Below, one piece after another: positions 8,488-15,939 of a DNA stretch of 64,000 nt. Within the stretch, counting starts at the first letter, position 1, and every line of letters begins with the position of its first letter. The stretch lies in NCBI RefSeq assembly GCF_002750855.1, contig NZ_NWUC01000010.1, positions 1-64,000 on the forward strand, written 5' to 3'. Origin of the DNA: Neopararhizobium haloflavum (GTDB taxonomy: Bacteria > Pseudomonadota > Alphaproteobacteria > Rhizobiales > Rhizobiaceae). Under the pieces are notes generated by a model. The model saw nothing but the letters and a program-made list of their open reading frames with translations. It made no database searches and was not told the DNA's origin. The translations under genes and the position numbers were made by a program.

Positions 8488-8512
8488 AAGGCCGCAATCC
8501 CGCGGCCTTTTT
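8488..8512 (+). terminator. Rho-independent terminator after the amidase
   Basis: An 8 bp stem (AAGGCCGC and GCGGCCTT, 8488-8495 and 8502-8509) is followed by a short T-run to 8512. It lies between the amidase and the holin-like gene, so holin expression may rely on partial read-through. Confidence 0.8.
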
Positions 8513-8525
8513 CATGGAGAAAGCC

Positions 8526-9011
8526 ATGTTCCGAAACAACGCCGTCTTCACTATGGCGATGCTTATCGCCGTCGCTGCCGTGTCCCTCCTGATCGGCCCC
8601 GCATTCGCCCAAGAAGCGGGTGATACCGTCGTCGGCCTGGGCGGCTTCTTCGGCGCACTGTCGCCCTTCATCGCGGAGGTCGCCGCCCTTCTCGTGACCG
8701 CGCTTGTCGGCTGGATCATGGTTCGGCTTAACGGCCTGCTTGGTCTGCAGAAGGAGGGGAAGCACCGAGAGGCGCTGCAATCGGCGCTGATGAATGGTGT
8801 TTTTGCCGGCCTGCACTACGTCGAAGCGAAAGCCGACAAAGCAACGATCGATGTCCGATCGGCGGTCCTCGCCGAAGGAATTCGCTACGTTGAACGCAAC
8901 GTTCCCGACGCTCTGAAGTTCTTCAAGCTAACGCCGGATCGTGTCCGCGAGCTTCTTGAAGCGAAGCTCCCGGCCGTCGAAGTGGATCGTGAGGCCGAGC
9001 CCCATGCTTAG
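8526..9011 (+). CDS. Holin-like phage membrane protein
   Basis: This 161-residue protein has a hydrophobic N-terminus (FTMAMLIAVAAVSLLIG, possibly cleaved after AFAQ), a second membrane helix (AEVAALLVTALVGWIMV) and a charged cytoplasmic helical region. The size, layout and position between endolysin and spanins fit an LLH-type phage holin, which would permeabilise the inner membrane. The start is ATG 8526 with GGAG six bases upstream; ATG 8514 is in frame but is itself part of that site. Its end overlaps the spanin start by 8 bases. Function is inferred. Confidence 0.6.
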   Translation: MFRNNAVFTMAMLIAVAAVSLLIGPAFAQEAGDTVVGLGGFFGALSPFIAEVAALLVTALVGWIMVRLNGLLGLQKEGKHREALQSALMNGVFAGLHYVEAKADKATIDVRSAVLAEGIRYVERNVPDALKFFKLTPDRVRELLEAKLPAVEVDREAEPHA

Positions 9012-9246
9012 CGCGCTCCTGTCCTTCCTGTCCGGCGTTATCGCATCCATCGCACGCGACGTGATCTCCGACTACCGGCGGGACAAGGCGCTCGAAAGAA
9101 AAGGGGCGGCGGAAGCCGCCCTCACTACCGAACGGCGAATTCAGGAGATTGCCGATGCACAGCACCAAATCGATGCGGCTGATCGCGGCAATTCTGCCGA
9201 TGTCGCTCGTCGCCTGCGCGAGCGTATCGCCGCCCGTCGCCGATAA
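9004..9246 (+). CDS. Inner-membrane spanin candidate (Rz-like)
   Basis: This 80-residue protein has one N-terminal membrane segment (LSALLSFLSGVIASIA) and then a long charged helix (YRRDKALERKGAAEAALTTERR ... ARRLRERIAARRR, quoted in parts) with coiled-coil character. This is the layout of an i-spanin. The decisive point is the second gene, with a lipobox, that begins inside it in the +1 frame at 9155, as in lambda Rz/Rz1. The start ATG 9004 overlaps the preceding stop. Sequence similarity to known Rz is weak, so the call rests on architecture. Confidence 0.62.
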   Translation: MLSALLSFLSGVIASIARDVISDYRRDKALERKGAAEAALTTERRIQEIADAQHQIDAADRGNSADVARRLRERIAARRR

Positions 9247-9409
9247 GGCGTCCATTGCTCGCGTCTGCCCAACGCAGACGCCAGATAGCAGGCTCGTGGC
9301 GATAGCCGAGTATCTCGAAGTGGCGCCGGCCGATCCCGGCCTCGATACCCTCGCAACCGAATGGGAGCGCCTCGACGCAGGCGCCCGGGGGTGCGAGGGC
9401 GATGCATGA
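9155..9409 (+). CDS. Outer-membrane spanin lipoprotein candidate (Rz1-like)
   Basis: This 84-residue protein has a signal peptide with a lipobox, LVAC, the lipid-modified Cys being residue 21, followed by a short mature part. It starts at ATG 9155, seven bases after AGGAG (9143-9147), inside the Rz-like gene and in its +1 frame; the two overlap by 92 bases. That nested arrangement, unique to spanin pairs, supports an o-spanin that fuses inner and outer membranes at lysis. The stop TGA 9407-9409 overlaps the next gene. Confidence 0.7.
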   Translation: MHSTKSMRLIAAILPMSLVACASVSPPVADKASIARVCPTQTPDSRLVAIAEYLEVAPADPGLDTLATEWERLDAGARGCEGDA

Positions 9410-9707
9410 TTTTCTAAAGCAGAATGCCGGGTTCCTGATCGCCGTTGGCGGCGGGCTTCTGGTATCTGTACTGAACTCGGAGAAGCATTCCGTGATGGTC
9501 GCAATCACCCGGCTTGCCGCGGGGCTTTTCTGCTCGGTCTTCCTGACCGACCCCTTCCTTCACTACATGGAACTCGACCCCGAGACCTACCGTAATGGAG
9601 TGGCGGGCCTCTTCTCGATGATGGGCTATGCAGTGACGCGCTTCGTCGCGAACATCGATAGCGCGACCTTGCTTGATTTTGTTCGTGCAATCAGAGGCCA
9701 AAAATGA
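9402..9707 (+). CDS. Small phage membrane protein (possible second holin)
   Basis: This 101-residue protein has three hydrophobic segments: GFLIAVGGGLLVSVL, ITRLAAGLFCSVFL and VAGLFSMMGYAVTRF. It begins in the stop region of the Rz1-like gene and ends in the start of the next one (ATGA, 9704-9707), so it belongs to the lysis operon. Size and topology would suit a class I holin or a holin partner, but no family signature was recognised. Its role is open. Confidence 0.6.
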   Translation: MHDFLKQNAGFLIAVGGGLLVSVLNSEKHSVMVAITRLAAGLFCSVFLTDPFLHYMELDPETYRNGVAGLFSMMGYAVTRFVANIDSATLLDFVRAIRGQK

Positions 9708-10234
9708 GCTTCCCGAAAAACATCCAGTGCCGGATAGTCGATGCCGCCCGCAGCGCGGAGATCGGCGATAAGGCGTTCGGCCTGATCATCCTGGCCGCGT
9801 TCCTTGTCTTCCTCGTGCACAAGCCGATCCTGCAATACTACGACGACTGGACGACACCGCAGCCGTGGTTCGCCGCTTCGATCGACGTGGAGGATCATGT
9901 GGTCGGCCAAGAGGCGATGGTCAGCTATACGCGGGTCATCAACCGGCCGGTTTTCGGGAACTGGCAATCGAACGTCTTTGCCGTCGATGCAGGTGAAGGA
10001 TTTCGCTACATCTGCTCAGGGGGCGGCTACGCCCGCTACTATCCCGAGACATCAGGCGATATCCGCATCAGCCTTTCGGATTTCGTCGGCGCCGAATGCA
10101 TCCAGTCTGAAGGGCGCTATCGAGTTTGCTCGAGCTACGCCTTGCGCGACGAAAGTGAGCTTCTCCGGCGCTTCGGTCCTTTCTGCACTCAATTCGATGT
10201 TGCCCCGGCCGATGAGGCGCCAGGGGCACAATAG
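9704..10234 (+). CDS. Hypothetical membrane-anchored phage protein
   Basis: This 176-residue protein has one membrane helix near the N-terminus (AFGLIILAAFLVFLVH, about residues 24-40). A beta-rich outer domain follows with five cysteines (ICSGG, AECIQ, RVCSSY, PFCTQ and one near the N-terminus). The pattern suggests a disulphide-bearing periplasmic domain. It is translationally coupled to the gene before it. I do not recognise the family; lysis timing, superinfection exclusion or an unrelated cargo function are all possible. Confidence 0.6.
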   Translation: MSFPKNIQCRIVDAARSAEIGDKAFGLIILAAFLVFLVHKPILQYYDDWTTPQPWFAASIDVEDHVVGQEAMVSYTRVINRPVFGNWQSNVFAVDAGEGFRYICSGGGYARYYPETSGDIRISLSDFVGAECIQSEGRYRVCSSYALRDESELLRRFGPFCTQFDVAPADEAPGAQ

Positions 10235-10238
10235 ACGC

Positions 10239-10307
10239 GGCTGGCGGTGTAATCGGCGTTCGCTGCCAGCCACGTAGCGGGGGCGCGTCCTCCAGCGCGA
10301 CCCCCGC
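10239..10307 (+). other. Two successive stem-loops after the lysis operon
   Basis: A 7 bp inverted repeat (GGCTGGC at 10239, GCCAGCC at 10265) is followed by a long GC stem (GCGGGGGCGCG at 10277 with CGCG-A-CCCCCGC at 10296-10307, one bulged A). Neither has a T-run. Together with the terminator at 10344 they make a dense structured tract of about 140 bases. Confidence 0.6.
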
Positions 10308-10343
10308 GCTTGTTCCCTGTGGGCTTGACCGCCCTACCTCGAT

Positions 10344-10385
10344 GCCCCCTTTTGCGGCTGATGCCGTGGGAGGGGGCCTTTTTTT
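10344..10385 (+). terminator. Strong Rho-independent terminator closing the lysis operon
   Basis: A 7 bp stem (GCCCCCT at 10344, AGGGGGC at 10371) encloses a smaller stem. It is followed by seven T (10379-10385). It isolates the downstream gene from late transcription. Confidence 0.85.
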
Positions 10386-10457
10386 GTGCCTTGATTTGGA
10401 GTTCCCACGTCTTTGATCATCGATTACGGTCCCGAGCATTGAGGCATGGAGGGCTCG

Positions 10458-11039
10458 ATGGAAAACTTCTTCGCATTCTTATTCTTGGTCGCGGTGGCGG
10501 TCATGATCTACGGCATCGTTTGCATGTTCCGATCGGGGCGCCGCTTGCGCGGCTTTACCACTGCATCTCTCGGGCTCCTGTTCGGCGTGATATCGCTCTT
10601 GCAGATTGGCTCCGACATCGACGTTTCGAGTGCTGAAGGCACGCCTGAAGCAACCCAGGCCGAAGCCGTGCCCGAAGAGCCGGCGGAAGAAGAGGAAGTC
10701 GAGCAGGCCGCGGCGACAGGCGATGAGGACGAAGCCGAAGACTGCCGGCAGGACATATCTTGCCACGGCGAGAAGTTCGTGACCGAAGCGTCGGTTCGAT
10801 GCACCGGCCTTATCGAAGGGCTGGCGAACTACGATTACGAGTGGACGAATGGGTGGCTATCGCCGAAGTTCTCGCGCCTTCAATGGGTCGATCGCGAAGC
10901 CGGCATCGTCAGCTACATCGGCGATGAGATCAAATTCCAGAACGGCTTCGGGGCTTGGCAGTATCATACCTACCGCTGCAACTTTGACACCGAACTCGAA
11001 GCGGTAGTCGATGTCGAAGCTTATCCGGGGCGCATCTGA
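10458..11039 (+). CDS. Hypothetical membrane protein, prophage cargo (moron) candidate
   Basis: This 193-residue protein has two N-terminal membrane helices (FFAFLFLVAVAVMIYGIV and FTTASLGLLFGVISLLQIG), a very acidic Ala/Glu linker (about residues 55-95) and a globular C-terminal domain with WTNGWLSPKFSRLQW and YHTYRCNFDTELEAVVDVEAYPG-like end. The start ATG 10458 follows GGAGGG (10448-10453). It lies between a strong terminator (10344-10385) and a structured element (11050-11108), and so is its own transcription unit at the prophage edge, the usual place of lysogenic-conversion genes. Function unknown. Confidence 0.65.
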   Translation: MENFFAFLFLVAVAVMIYGIVCMFRSGRRLRGFTTASLGLLFGVISLLQIGSDIDVSSAEGTPEATQAEAVPEEPAEEEEVEQAAATGDEDEAEDCRQDISCHGEKFVTEASVRCTGLIEGLANYDYEWTNGWLSPKFSRLQWVDREAGIVSYIGDEIKFQNGFGAWQYHTYRCNFDTELEAVVDVEAYPGRI

Positions 11040-11049
11040 GATTAAAAAG

Positions 11050-11108
11050 GTGCGGCCCGCCCTTTACGGGAAGCCCCGAAACGCAAGGGGAAGCAAAACG
11101 GGCCGCAC
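11050..11108 (+). other. Structured RNA element or terminator, three-way junction
   Basis: A perfect 10 bp outer stem (GTGCGGCCCG at 11050-11059, CGGGCCGCAC at 11099-11108) encloses two smaller stems: CCC/GGG at 11060-11070 and CCCC/GGGG at 11074-11090. It starts 10 bases after the stop of the cargo gene. There is no strong T-run after it. It may be a terminator-like 3' end or a small structured RNA. Confidence 0.55.
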
Positions 11109-11415
11109 TTGCCGTAAGCGTTTGATTTTAGGCGCTTGCCGCGCCCCGCCCCTGGGCACCATTCTTTCAAAAATAGCCCGGTGGATCGCAGCTTTCCCTG
11201 ACGATGTCTCCCGCTGCGAGCGGACCGTCTCGTCAGGCCTCGTCGCGCTAGCCGACAGAGGTCGTCCTGTCGATGCGGCCGACCTCCAAATTGATCTGGC
11301 GCAATTCAAAGTATTCCGGATAACCTTTTCGATACCAGATCGCTCTATCGTTCGCCGGGTGGGGCTGGGTTTGGGTGCGTTTACCTTTGGGCCTCGTCTT
11401 TAGCCGGGGCAATCG
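11109..11415. other. Gene-free stretch at the prophage-chromosome edge
   Basis: About 300 bases hold no convincing gene on either strand. An open frame exists on + (11011-11403) but overlaps the structured element and lacks a ribosome site. No tRNA gene is seen. The attachment site probably lies here, but the left prophage end is outside the window, so no repeat can be matched. Confidence 0.4.
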
Positions 11416-12567
11416 ATGATTTTTGACCAGATCTCCCTGTTGGCAGCGATCGGGTTCGCCAGCACGGCATTGTGCGTGACGTTGTTCGTGGCCTGGCTTG
11501 GTGCGCGCCAGGACAGATTTCTGTTGAGCTGGTCAATCGGGATGGCGTTGATCGTCGGCGGGGTGGTCTTCTTCGGTGCGATCGGAGAGACCTATCTGCC
11601 CACCGTCCAATTCACCTCGTTCGCGCTGGTCATCGTTGGCTTCAGCTTCGTCTACGTCGGCGCGATGCAGTTCCGTACCGGCGAGACCAACTGGACCTCC
11701 TTCGGATGGACGATCGCCATCGCGGTGACGCCGACGGCCGCGGCATTTGCCCTTGGCTACTCCGGCACCGGAACAATGCTGGCAAACTGCGGTATCGCTC
11801 TCGTGATCGGCCGCATCGCCCACCAGTATTGGATTGGTCGCAGCGAGGCTCCCATTCCCATGGTGGCGAACACATTGCTCTATGGCGCGACGTCATTGTC
11901 GTTCCTGTTGTGCGGCGTGGTCCTCCTGCAAGAGGGCCAGTTCGTCCTGTCACAGCGCCCTGAGAACTGGGCCGAGGACGTCAACGCGATCGTCATCATC
12001 ATCGGCATAAGCAGCATCGGCGCACTGTCGCTCGCGATGAACCAGTCACGCATCGCTCGCCGCCACCGGGTCGACGCCATTACCGATCAACTTACCGGAC
12101 TCCTCAATCGCCGGGCTCTTTTCGAGTGTGTCGACGACACCCCGGTCCAGCCCGGCACGGCCTTGATCGTGCTCGACCTGGACCACTTCAAAGAAATCAA
12201 CGATCAGTTCGGTCATGACGCCGGCGACTTCGTGCTTCGGCGGTTCGCGAAGGTCGTCCAGGAAAGCATCAGGGCAACCGATATGGCGGCGCGCCTTGGC
12301 GGCGAAGAGTTCTGTATCGTGTTGCCGAACATCACCCCAAGTCACGCCAGCGGCATCGCCGAACGCATTCGCGCGAAGTTCGAGATGGAGACCATCGAAA
12401 CAGCCATCGGTGTCGTTCGCGCAACCGTCAGTGGCGGCCTTGTCATGTGTGCGGGCAAACCCGAAAATTTCGCTTCCCTGCTGAGCCAGTCGGACGCCGC
12501 GCTCTATAGGGCAAAGCGCAACGGCAGGAACCAGGTGCATTCCGTCGGCCTCAAGCAGGTGGCCTGA
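11416..12567 (+). CDS. Membrane-bound diguanylate cyclase (GGDEF)
   Basis: This 383-residue enzyme should make cyclic di-GMP from two GTP at the inner membrane. About six or seven membrane helices fill residues 1-210, with no soluble sensory domain visible. The GGDEF domain follows (DQLTGLLNRRAL at its start). The active-site motif is GGEEF at residues 295-299. An RxxD inhibitory site, RATD at 286-289, lies exactly five residues before it, so product feedback is expected. The metal-binding DLDHFKEIND is intact. It is the first recognisable chromosomal gene after the prophage. Its input signal is unknown. Confidence 0.92.
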   Translation: MIFDQISLLAAIGFASTALCVTLFVAWLGARQDRFLLSWSIGMALIVGGVVFFGAIGETYLPTVQFTSFALVIVGFSFVYVGAMQFRTGETNWTSFGWTIAIAVTPTAAAFALGYSGTGTMLANCGIALVIGRIAHQYWIGRSEAPIPMVANTLLYGATSLSFLLCGVVLLQEGQFVLSQRPENWAEDVNAIVIIIGISSIGALSLAMNQSRIARRHRVDAITDQLTGLLNRRALFECVDDTPVQPGTALIVLDLDHFKEINDQFGHDAGDFVLRRFAKVVQESIRATDMAARLGGEEFCIVLPNITPSHASGIAERIRAKFEMETIETAIGVVRATVSGGLVMCAGKPENFASLLSQSDAALYRAKRNGRNQVHSVGLKQVA

Positions 12568-12612
12568 CGCGGATCCCTGCTTCGTTCAGCCGGCGAGCTC
12601 CCACCCGGATCT

Positions 12613-12777
12613 TCAAAGGAAATGCAGTGCGACCGGCCGACCTGCGATCTGCTCGACCGGCATCTTGTATCCGAAGACGGCTTCCAGCGCATTGGACGTC
12701 ACGATCTCATCCGGAGGCCCATGGGCGACGATGCGCCCGTCCCTCATGGCCACGATCCGGTCGGCATGGATCAGGCG
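12613..12777 (-). pseudogene. 3' remnant of an iron-type ABC transporter ATPase gene
   Basis: About 53 codons on - read as the C-terminal end of a siderophore/haem-type ABC ATPase: the post-D-loop segment HADRIVAMRDGRIVAHG, then PPDEIVTSNALEAVFG and a closing RPVALHFL. Walker A, signature and Walker B are all missing, and no start or partner permease gene is near. The similarity stops at about 12777, where the methyltransferase gene ends (12771). This looks like a gene cut by recombination rather than a small functional gene. Confidence 0.65.
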
Positions 12778-13718
12778 CCATTTTGGCTGGGGCTCAGTCG
12801 CGCTTTCCAATCCGATTGCGGCGGCAACCGGATATCTTCGCCGTGGATGTCTGTGATGACGGCTTTGTTGAAAGTGTCTGGATCATTATAATTGTCATGA
12901 TCAAACACGTGAGCAAAGTACATCGATTCGACCCACATCTCGTTGGCGACAAGCTTTGGAACGAAGAACTTCAGACCCGAAATAGGCGATAATTTTCTTG
13001 TCTCGGACTCCTGATTGAATTCAGCGATAGCCAACCGTTCGCCGCAAAACTCATTGTAGGTGTAGCCGAATATATCGTCAAAATAACACGAGACCCGCGG
13101 CAAATATCGTTCACTGTCGTACGAAAAAAGCGTCAGCGCATTCCTTGTGGACGAATACAGGTCGAGATCAAACGATACAAAACCGACCGGATAGCGGATT
13201 TTGCCGATGTGTTCGGTGACGGTTGTGCTCACATCCCCGATGATCAATTGACTTCGACGAAGTGCCGCACGCAGAGTGGTTTCGTCCATGGGCAGTTGCC
13301 CCGCAAACCACATATTTGGCTGGTCGCGGTGGTCGATTGGCTCAGGAAGCCCCTGGCCGCTATCGAAGCCCAGCACATCGATCTTAACTCCGGTACACTG
13401 CTCGGCCGCTTCAGCACAATGCTCCATAGCGAGAAGCCCAGCGCCCCCAGCCACCCCGAACTCGATGACGGTAATGCCCGGGACCCCGAGTACCTTGGCC
13501 AACGCCGCTGCCTGCAACACACCCCACGCATACATCGGCTTTGCGTGAAACTTGCTGTGCTGCAGGAGTTCCAGAAACGTATGACCGATCCATTCATAGG
13601 TGTTGTCGAATGGGCCGTCGCTCCACGCCTGATCTCTGAATAGAGCCGTTCCAATCCGTAGCCGGTTCACGAAACCGCGAGGAAGCTGCCGCCTCAGTGC
13701 GTCGCGAAGCGTAGGCAT
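12771..13718 (-). CDS. Putative SAM-dependent methyltransferase
   Basis: This 315-residue protein has a class I SAM-binding glycine loop, IEFGVAGGAGLLAMEH, at about residues 85-100. An acidic position follows (VLGFDSGQGLPEP), then FVSFDLDLYSSTRNAL and FDDIFGYT, the TylF/macrocin-type methyltransferase pattern. Such genes often sit in surface-glycan or secondary-metabolite clusters, but here it is isolated. The start is ATG 13718 with GGGAG eight bases upstream; GTG 13733 is in frame but is part of that site. Its 3' end touches the ABC ATPase remnant. The acceptor substrate is unknown. Confidence 0.7.
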   Translation of the reverse strand: MPTLRDALRRQLPRGFVNRLRIGTALFRDQAWSDGPFDNTYEWIGHTFLELLQHSKFHAKPMYAWGVLQAAALAKVLGVPGITVIEFGVAGGAGLLAMEHCAEAAEQCTGVKIDVLGFDSGQGLPEPIDHRDQPNMWFAGQLPMDETTLRAALRRSQLIIGDVSTTVTEHIGKIRYPVGFVSFDLDLYSSTRNALTLFSYDSERYLPRVSCYFDDIFGYTYNEFCGERLAIAEFNQESETRKLSPISGLKFFVPKLVANEMWVESMYFAHVFDHDNYNDPDTFNKAVITDIHGEDIRLPPQSDWKARLSPSQNGA

Positions 13719-13720
13719 GA

Positions 13721-13873
13721 TCAATTCTCCCACCCAATGTGCTCTGGATTAAAGCCAACGTCGGGTGCCCCGTGGACGACTATCGATTTATGGCCGGACG
13801 GTCGTCCAGTTCTCCATTTGGCGTAGGTTTGAATTCGGCTTCCATGGAGCGCATCTGCCTGTGGGTTCGACAT
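13721..13873 (-). other. Possible truncated small gene upstream of the methyltransferase
   Basis: A 50-codon frame starts at ATG 13873 and ends at TGA 13721, two bases before the methyltransferase start. Its tail (SIVVHGAPDVGFNPEHIGW) vaguely resembles the HG-P...H-W ends of some glycan-related hypothetical proteins, which would make it the broken 3' end of a longer gene. Other frames in this 200-base gap also look partly coding, so the call is weak. Confidence 0.25.
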
Positions 13874-13929
13874 TGCCCTTCGAAGCGGACAATGGCCGGA
13901 TCCTGATCGGCGCGCCGGTCGGCCGGTCG

Positions 13930-15858
13930 TCAGGATGTGTTGGCGCGGTTCTGGGCCGGCGTGCCGCCCAGTCCGGTGTTCATCACGGCGATGGCGATGG
14001 CGGCGAGCGCAATACCGGCAAGGTCGATCCAGATCGTGGCCGGGAACATCAAAATGAGGCCGCTGGCACCGAAAAGCAGCCGAACGGGCTGGGCGATCCT
14101 TCCGCCGATCGGGGCGGCGCCCTGGATCGCGATCGCCAGGAAGATCGATCCGACCGCGTAAAGCACGGTGGTGTAGGTGATTTCCCACCACGTCCCCTGC
14201 AGCAGGATCTCGGGCACATAGGCGAAGGTGAACGGCATCAGGACCAGCGTCGCGCCGAATTTCAGCGCCGCAAAGCCGGTGCGCATTGGCGGCGCCCCGG
14301 CAATGGCGGCACCGGCGAACGCGGCAACGCAGACCGGCGGCGTGATGTTGGAAAGGCATGCGGCGTAGAAGACCGCCAGGTGCGCGGCGATCGTCGGCAC
14401 GCCCAGCTGGATCAGCGCCGGCGCGGCGACCACGGACAGGATGATGTAGGAACCGGTGGTCGACGAACCCATGCCGATGATGATCGACACGAAGGTCACG
14501 AGAAGCAGCGCGAAGAACAGATGCCCGCCCGACAGTTCGATCAGGACGGACGAGAATTTGAGGCCGAGACCGGCAAGGACGATACCGCCGATGATGACGC
14601 CGAGCGTTCCGATCGCCGCGCCGGCCGAACTATTCGACTGCGCCCCGCCTATCAGGCCCTGCACGACCGCTTTCGGTCCCATCCGCGTCTCGCGCCGGCG
14701 CCAAGAAAGGACCGCCGCCGACACGGTGCCCCAGAAGGCGCAGAATTCGGCCGAGTAGCCGGCAAAGAGCAGGCCGATCACGACGACCAGCGGCAGGAAG
14801 AAGTGCCAGCCCTTTGCAAGAACCGAACGAACCGAGGGTATCTCTTCGCTCGGAAGGCCCTTGAGGCCGAGCCGCACCGCTTCCAGATCGACCATCGAGA
14901 GCAGGAAGATGAAGAAGACGGTCGCCGGGATGACGTTCATCAGCGCGATCGTCAGATAGCTTGTCTCCGTCAACGTCGCGAGGATGAAGACCCCCGCCCC
15001 CATGACCGGCGGCATGAACTGGCCACCCGTCGATGCGATCGCCTCGATGGCGCCGGCGTCATGCGGCCTGTAGCCGGTGCGCTTCATCAAAGGAATGGTG
15101 AAGGACCCCGTCGTCACCGTATTGGCGACGGACGAGCCGGAGATCGATCCGAAGAGCGCCGAGGTGAGAACGGCGACTTTCGCCGGTCCGCCACGCCAGC
15201 GCCCGGCCACCGCGGTGCCGAGATCCATGAAGAAGGCACCGGCGCCGGAGCGCTCCAGGAAGGCGCCGAAGATCATGAAGGGAAAGACGAAAGTGGCGAA
15301 GGTCGCCGTGACGACGCCGAAAAGCGCCTCCTGCGTCGAATAGGTGAACTCCAGTATCCGCTCGACCGACATGCCGGGATGCGCCAGCTTGCCGGGCAGA
15401 TAGGCACCGAAATAAAGCTGCAGCAGGAAGACAATGGCGATGATCGAGATGATCGGACCGAGCGCCCGGCGACTGGTTTCGAGCATCACCGCGATGGCGA
15501 CGACGCCCATGGCGAGGTCGGTCTGGCTCGGCGAGGAGACACGGAACATCGCATAGCTGACATACTGGTCGATCCAGTAGCCGATCGAGATCACCGTGGC
15601 GGCGATAAGCAGAATGTCCACGACGCTTGTGCGATGCGCCGGCGCGCCCTTGCGTGCCGGATAAAGCAAAAAGACCAGAACCGATGTCAGCATCAGGTAG
15701 ATGCCGCGATTGGTTTCGGTGGAGACCAGCCCGAAACCCGACGTGTAGAGATAGAACCCGGCAAACCCCGCCGCGATGAGATTGAAGGCAAGGGCGTTGA
15801 ACCCCGTGAGGGTGCGGCGCGCACCTTCAACCTTGAAGAGCCAGGCGGTATCGATCAT
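13930..15858 (-). CDS. TRAP transporter fused permease (DctQM type, TAXI family)
   Basis: This 642-residue, highly hydrophobic protein combines the small (DctQ) and large (DctM) TRAP membrane subunits in one chain. About four helices are in the first 170 residues and about twelve follow. The region after residue 170 carries DctM-like patterns (GVVTATFATFVFPFMIFGAFLE and FGSISGSSVANTVTTGSFTIP, quoted in parts). It should use a sodium gradient to import the ligand delivered by the TAXI binding protein encoded just upstream. A hairpin lies between the two genes and may tune their ratio. The fused form is usual for TAXI systems. Confidence 0.9.
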   Translation of the reverse strand: MIDTAWLFKVEGARRTLTGFNALAFNLIAAGFAGFYLYTSGFGLVSTETNRGIYLMLTSVLVFLLYPARKGAPAHRTSVVDILLIAATVISIGYWIDQYVSYAMFRVSSPSQTDLAMGVVAIAVMLETSRRALGPIISIIAIVFLLQLYFGAYLPGKLAHPGMSVERILEFTYSTQEALFGVVTATFATFVFPFMIFGAFLERSGAGAFFMDLGTAVAGRWRGGPAKVAVLTSALFGSISGSSVANTVTTGSFTIPLMKRTGYRPHDAGAIEAIASTGGQFMPPVMGAGVFILATLTETSYLTIALMNVIPATVFFIFLLSMVDLEAVRLGLKGLPSEEIPSVRSVLAKGWHFFLPLVVVIGLLFAGYSAEFCAFWGTVSAAVLSWRRRETRMGPKAVVQGLIGGAQSNSSAGAAIGTLGVIIGGIVLAGLGLKFSSVLIELSGGHLFFALLLVTFVSIIIGMGSSTTGSYIILSVVAAPALIQLGVPTIAAHLAVFYAACLSNITPPVCVAAFAGAAIAGAPPMRTGFAALKFGATLVLMPFTFAYVPEILLQGTWWEITYTTVLYAVGSIFLAIAIQGAAPIGGRIAQPVRLLFGASGLILMFPATIWIDLAGIALAAIAIAVMNTGLGGTPAQNRANTS

Positions 15859-15886
15859 GGGACGGTCTTGACTTGAGAAACGACAG

Positions 15887-15915
15887 GCCTCTCCCGAAAG
15901 CTGAACGGGAGAGGC
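15887..15915 (-). other. Intercistronic hairpin between binding-protein and permease genes
   Basis: A perfect 10 bp inverted repeat (GCCTCTCCCG and CGGGAGAGGC) with a 9-base loop lies between the TAXI protein gene and the TRAP permease gene on the - strand transcript. Such stems commonly protect the abundant upstream mRNA and lower permease expression. Confidence 0.65.
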
Positions 15916-15939
15916 TCAAGAGATCCGGCGCTGTTTGCC

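Noticed and set aside
10391-10420. Possible promoter (TTGATT and a weak -10) for the edge gene
   Set aside because: The -10 match is too poor to support a call.
11011-11403. A 130-codon frame on + at the prophage edge
   Set aside because: Begins inside the previous gene, crosses the branched stem, has no ribosome site and a low-complexity basic product.
13765-15876. A 703-codon open frame on + opposite the TRAP permease gene
   Set aside because: Its product is an Arg/Asp/Glu/His-rich string typical of the antisense of a hydrophobic GC-rich gene; the - strand gives a clear TRAP permease.
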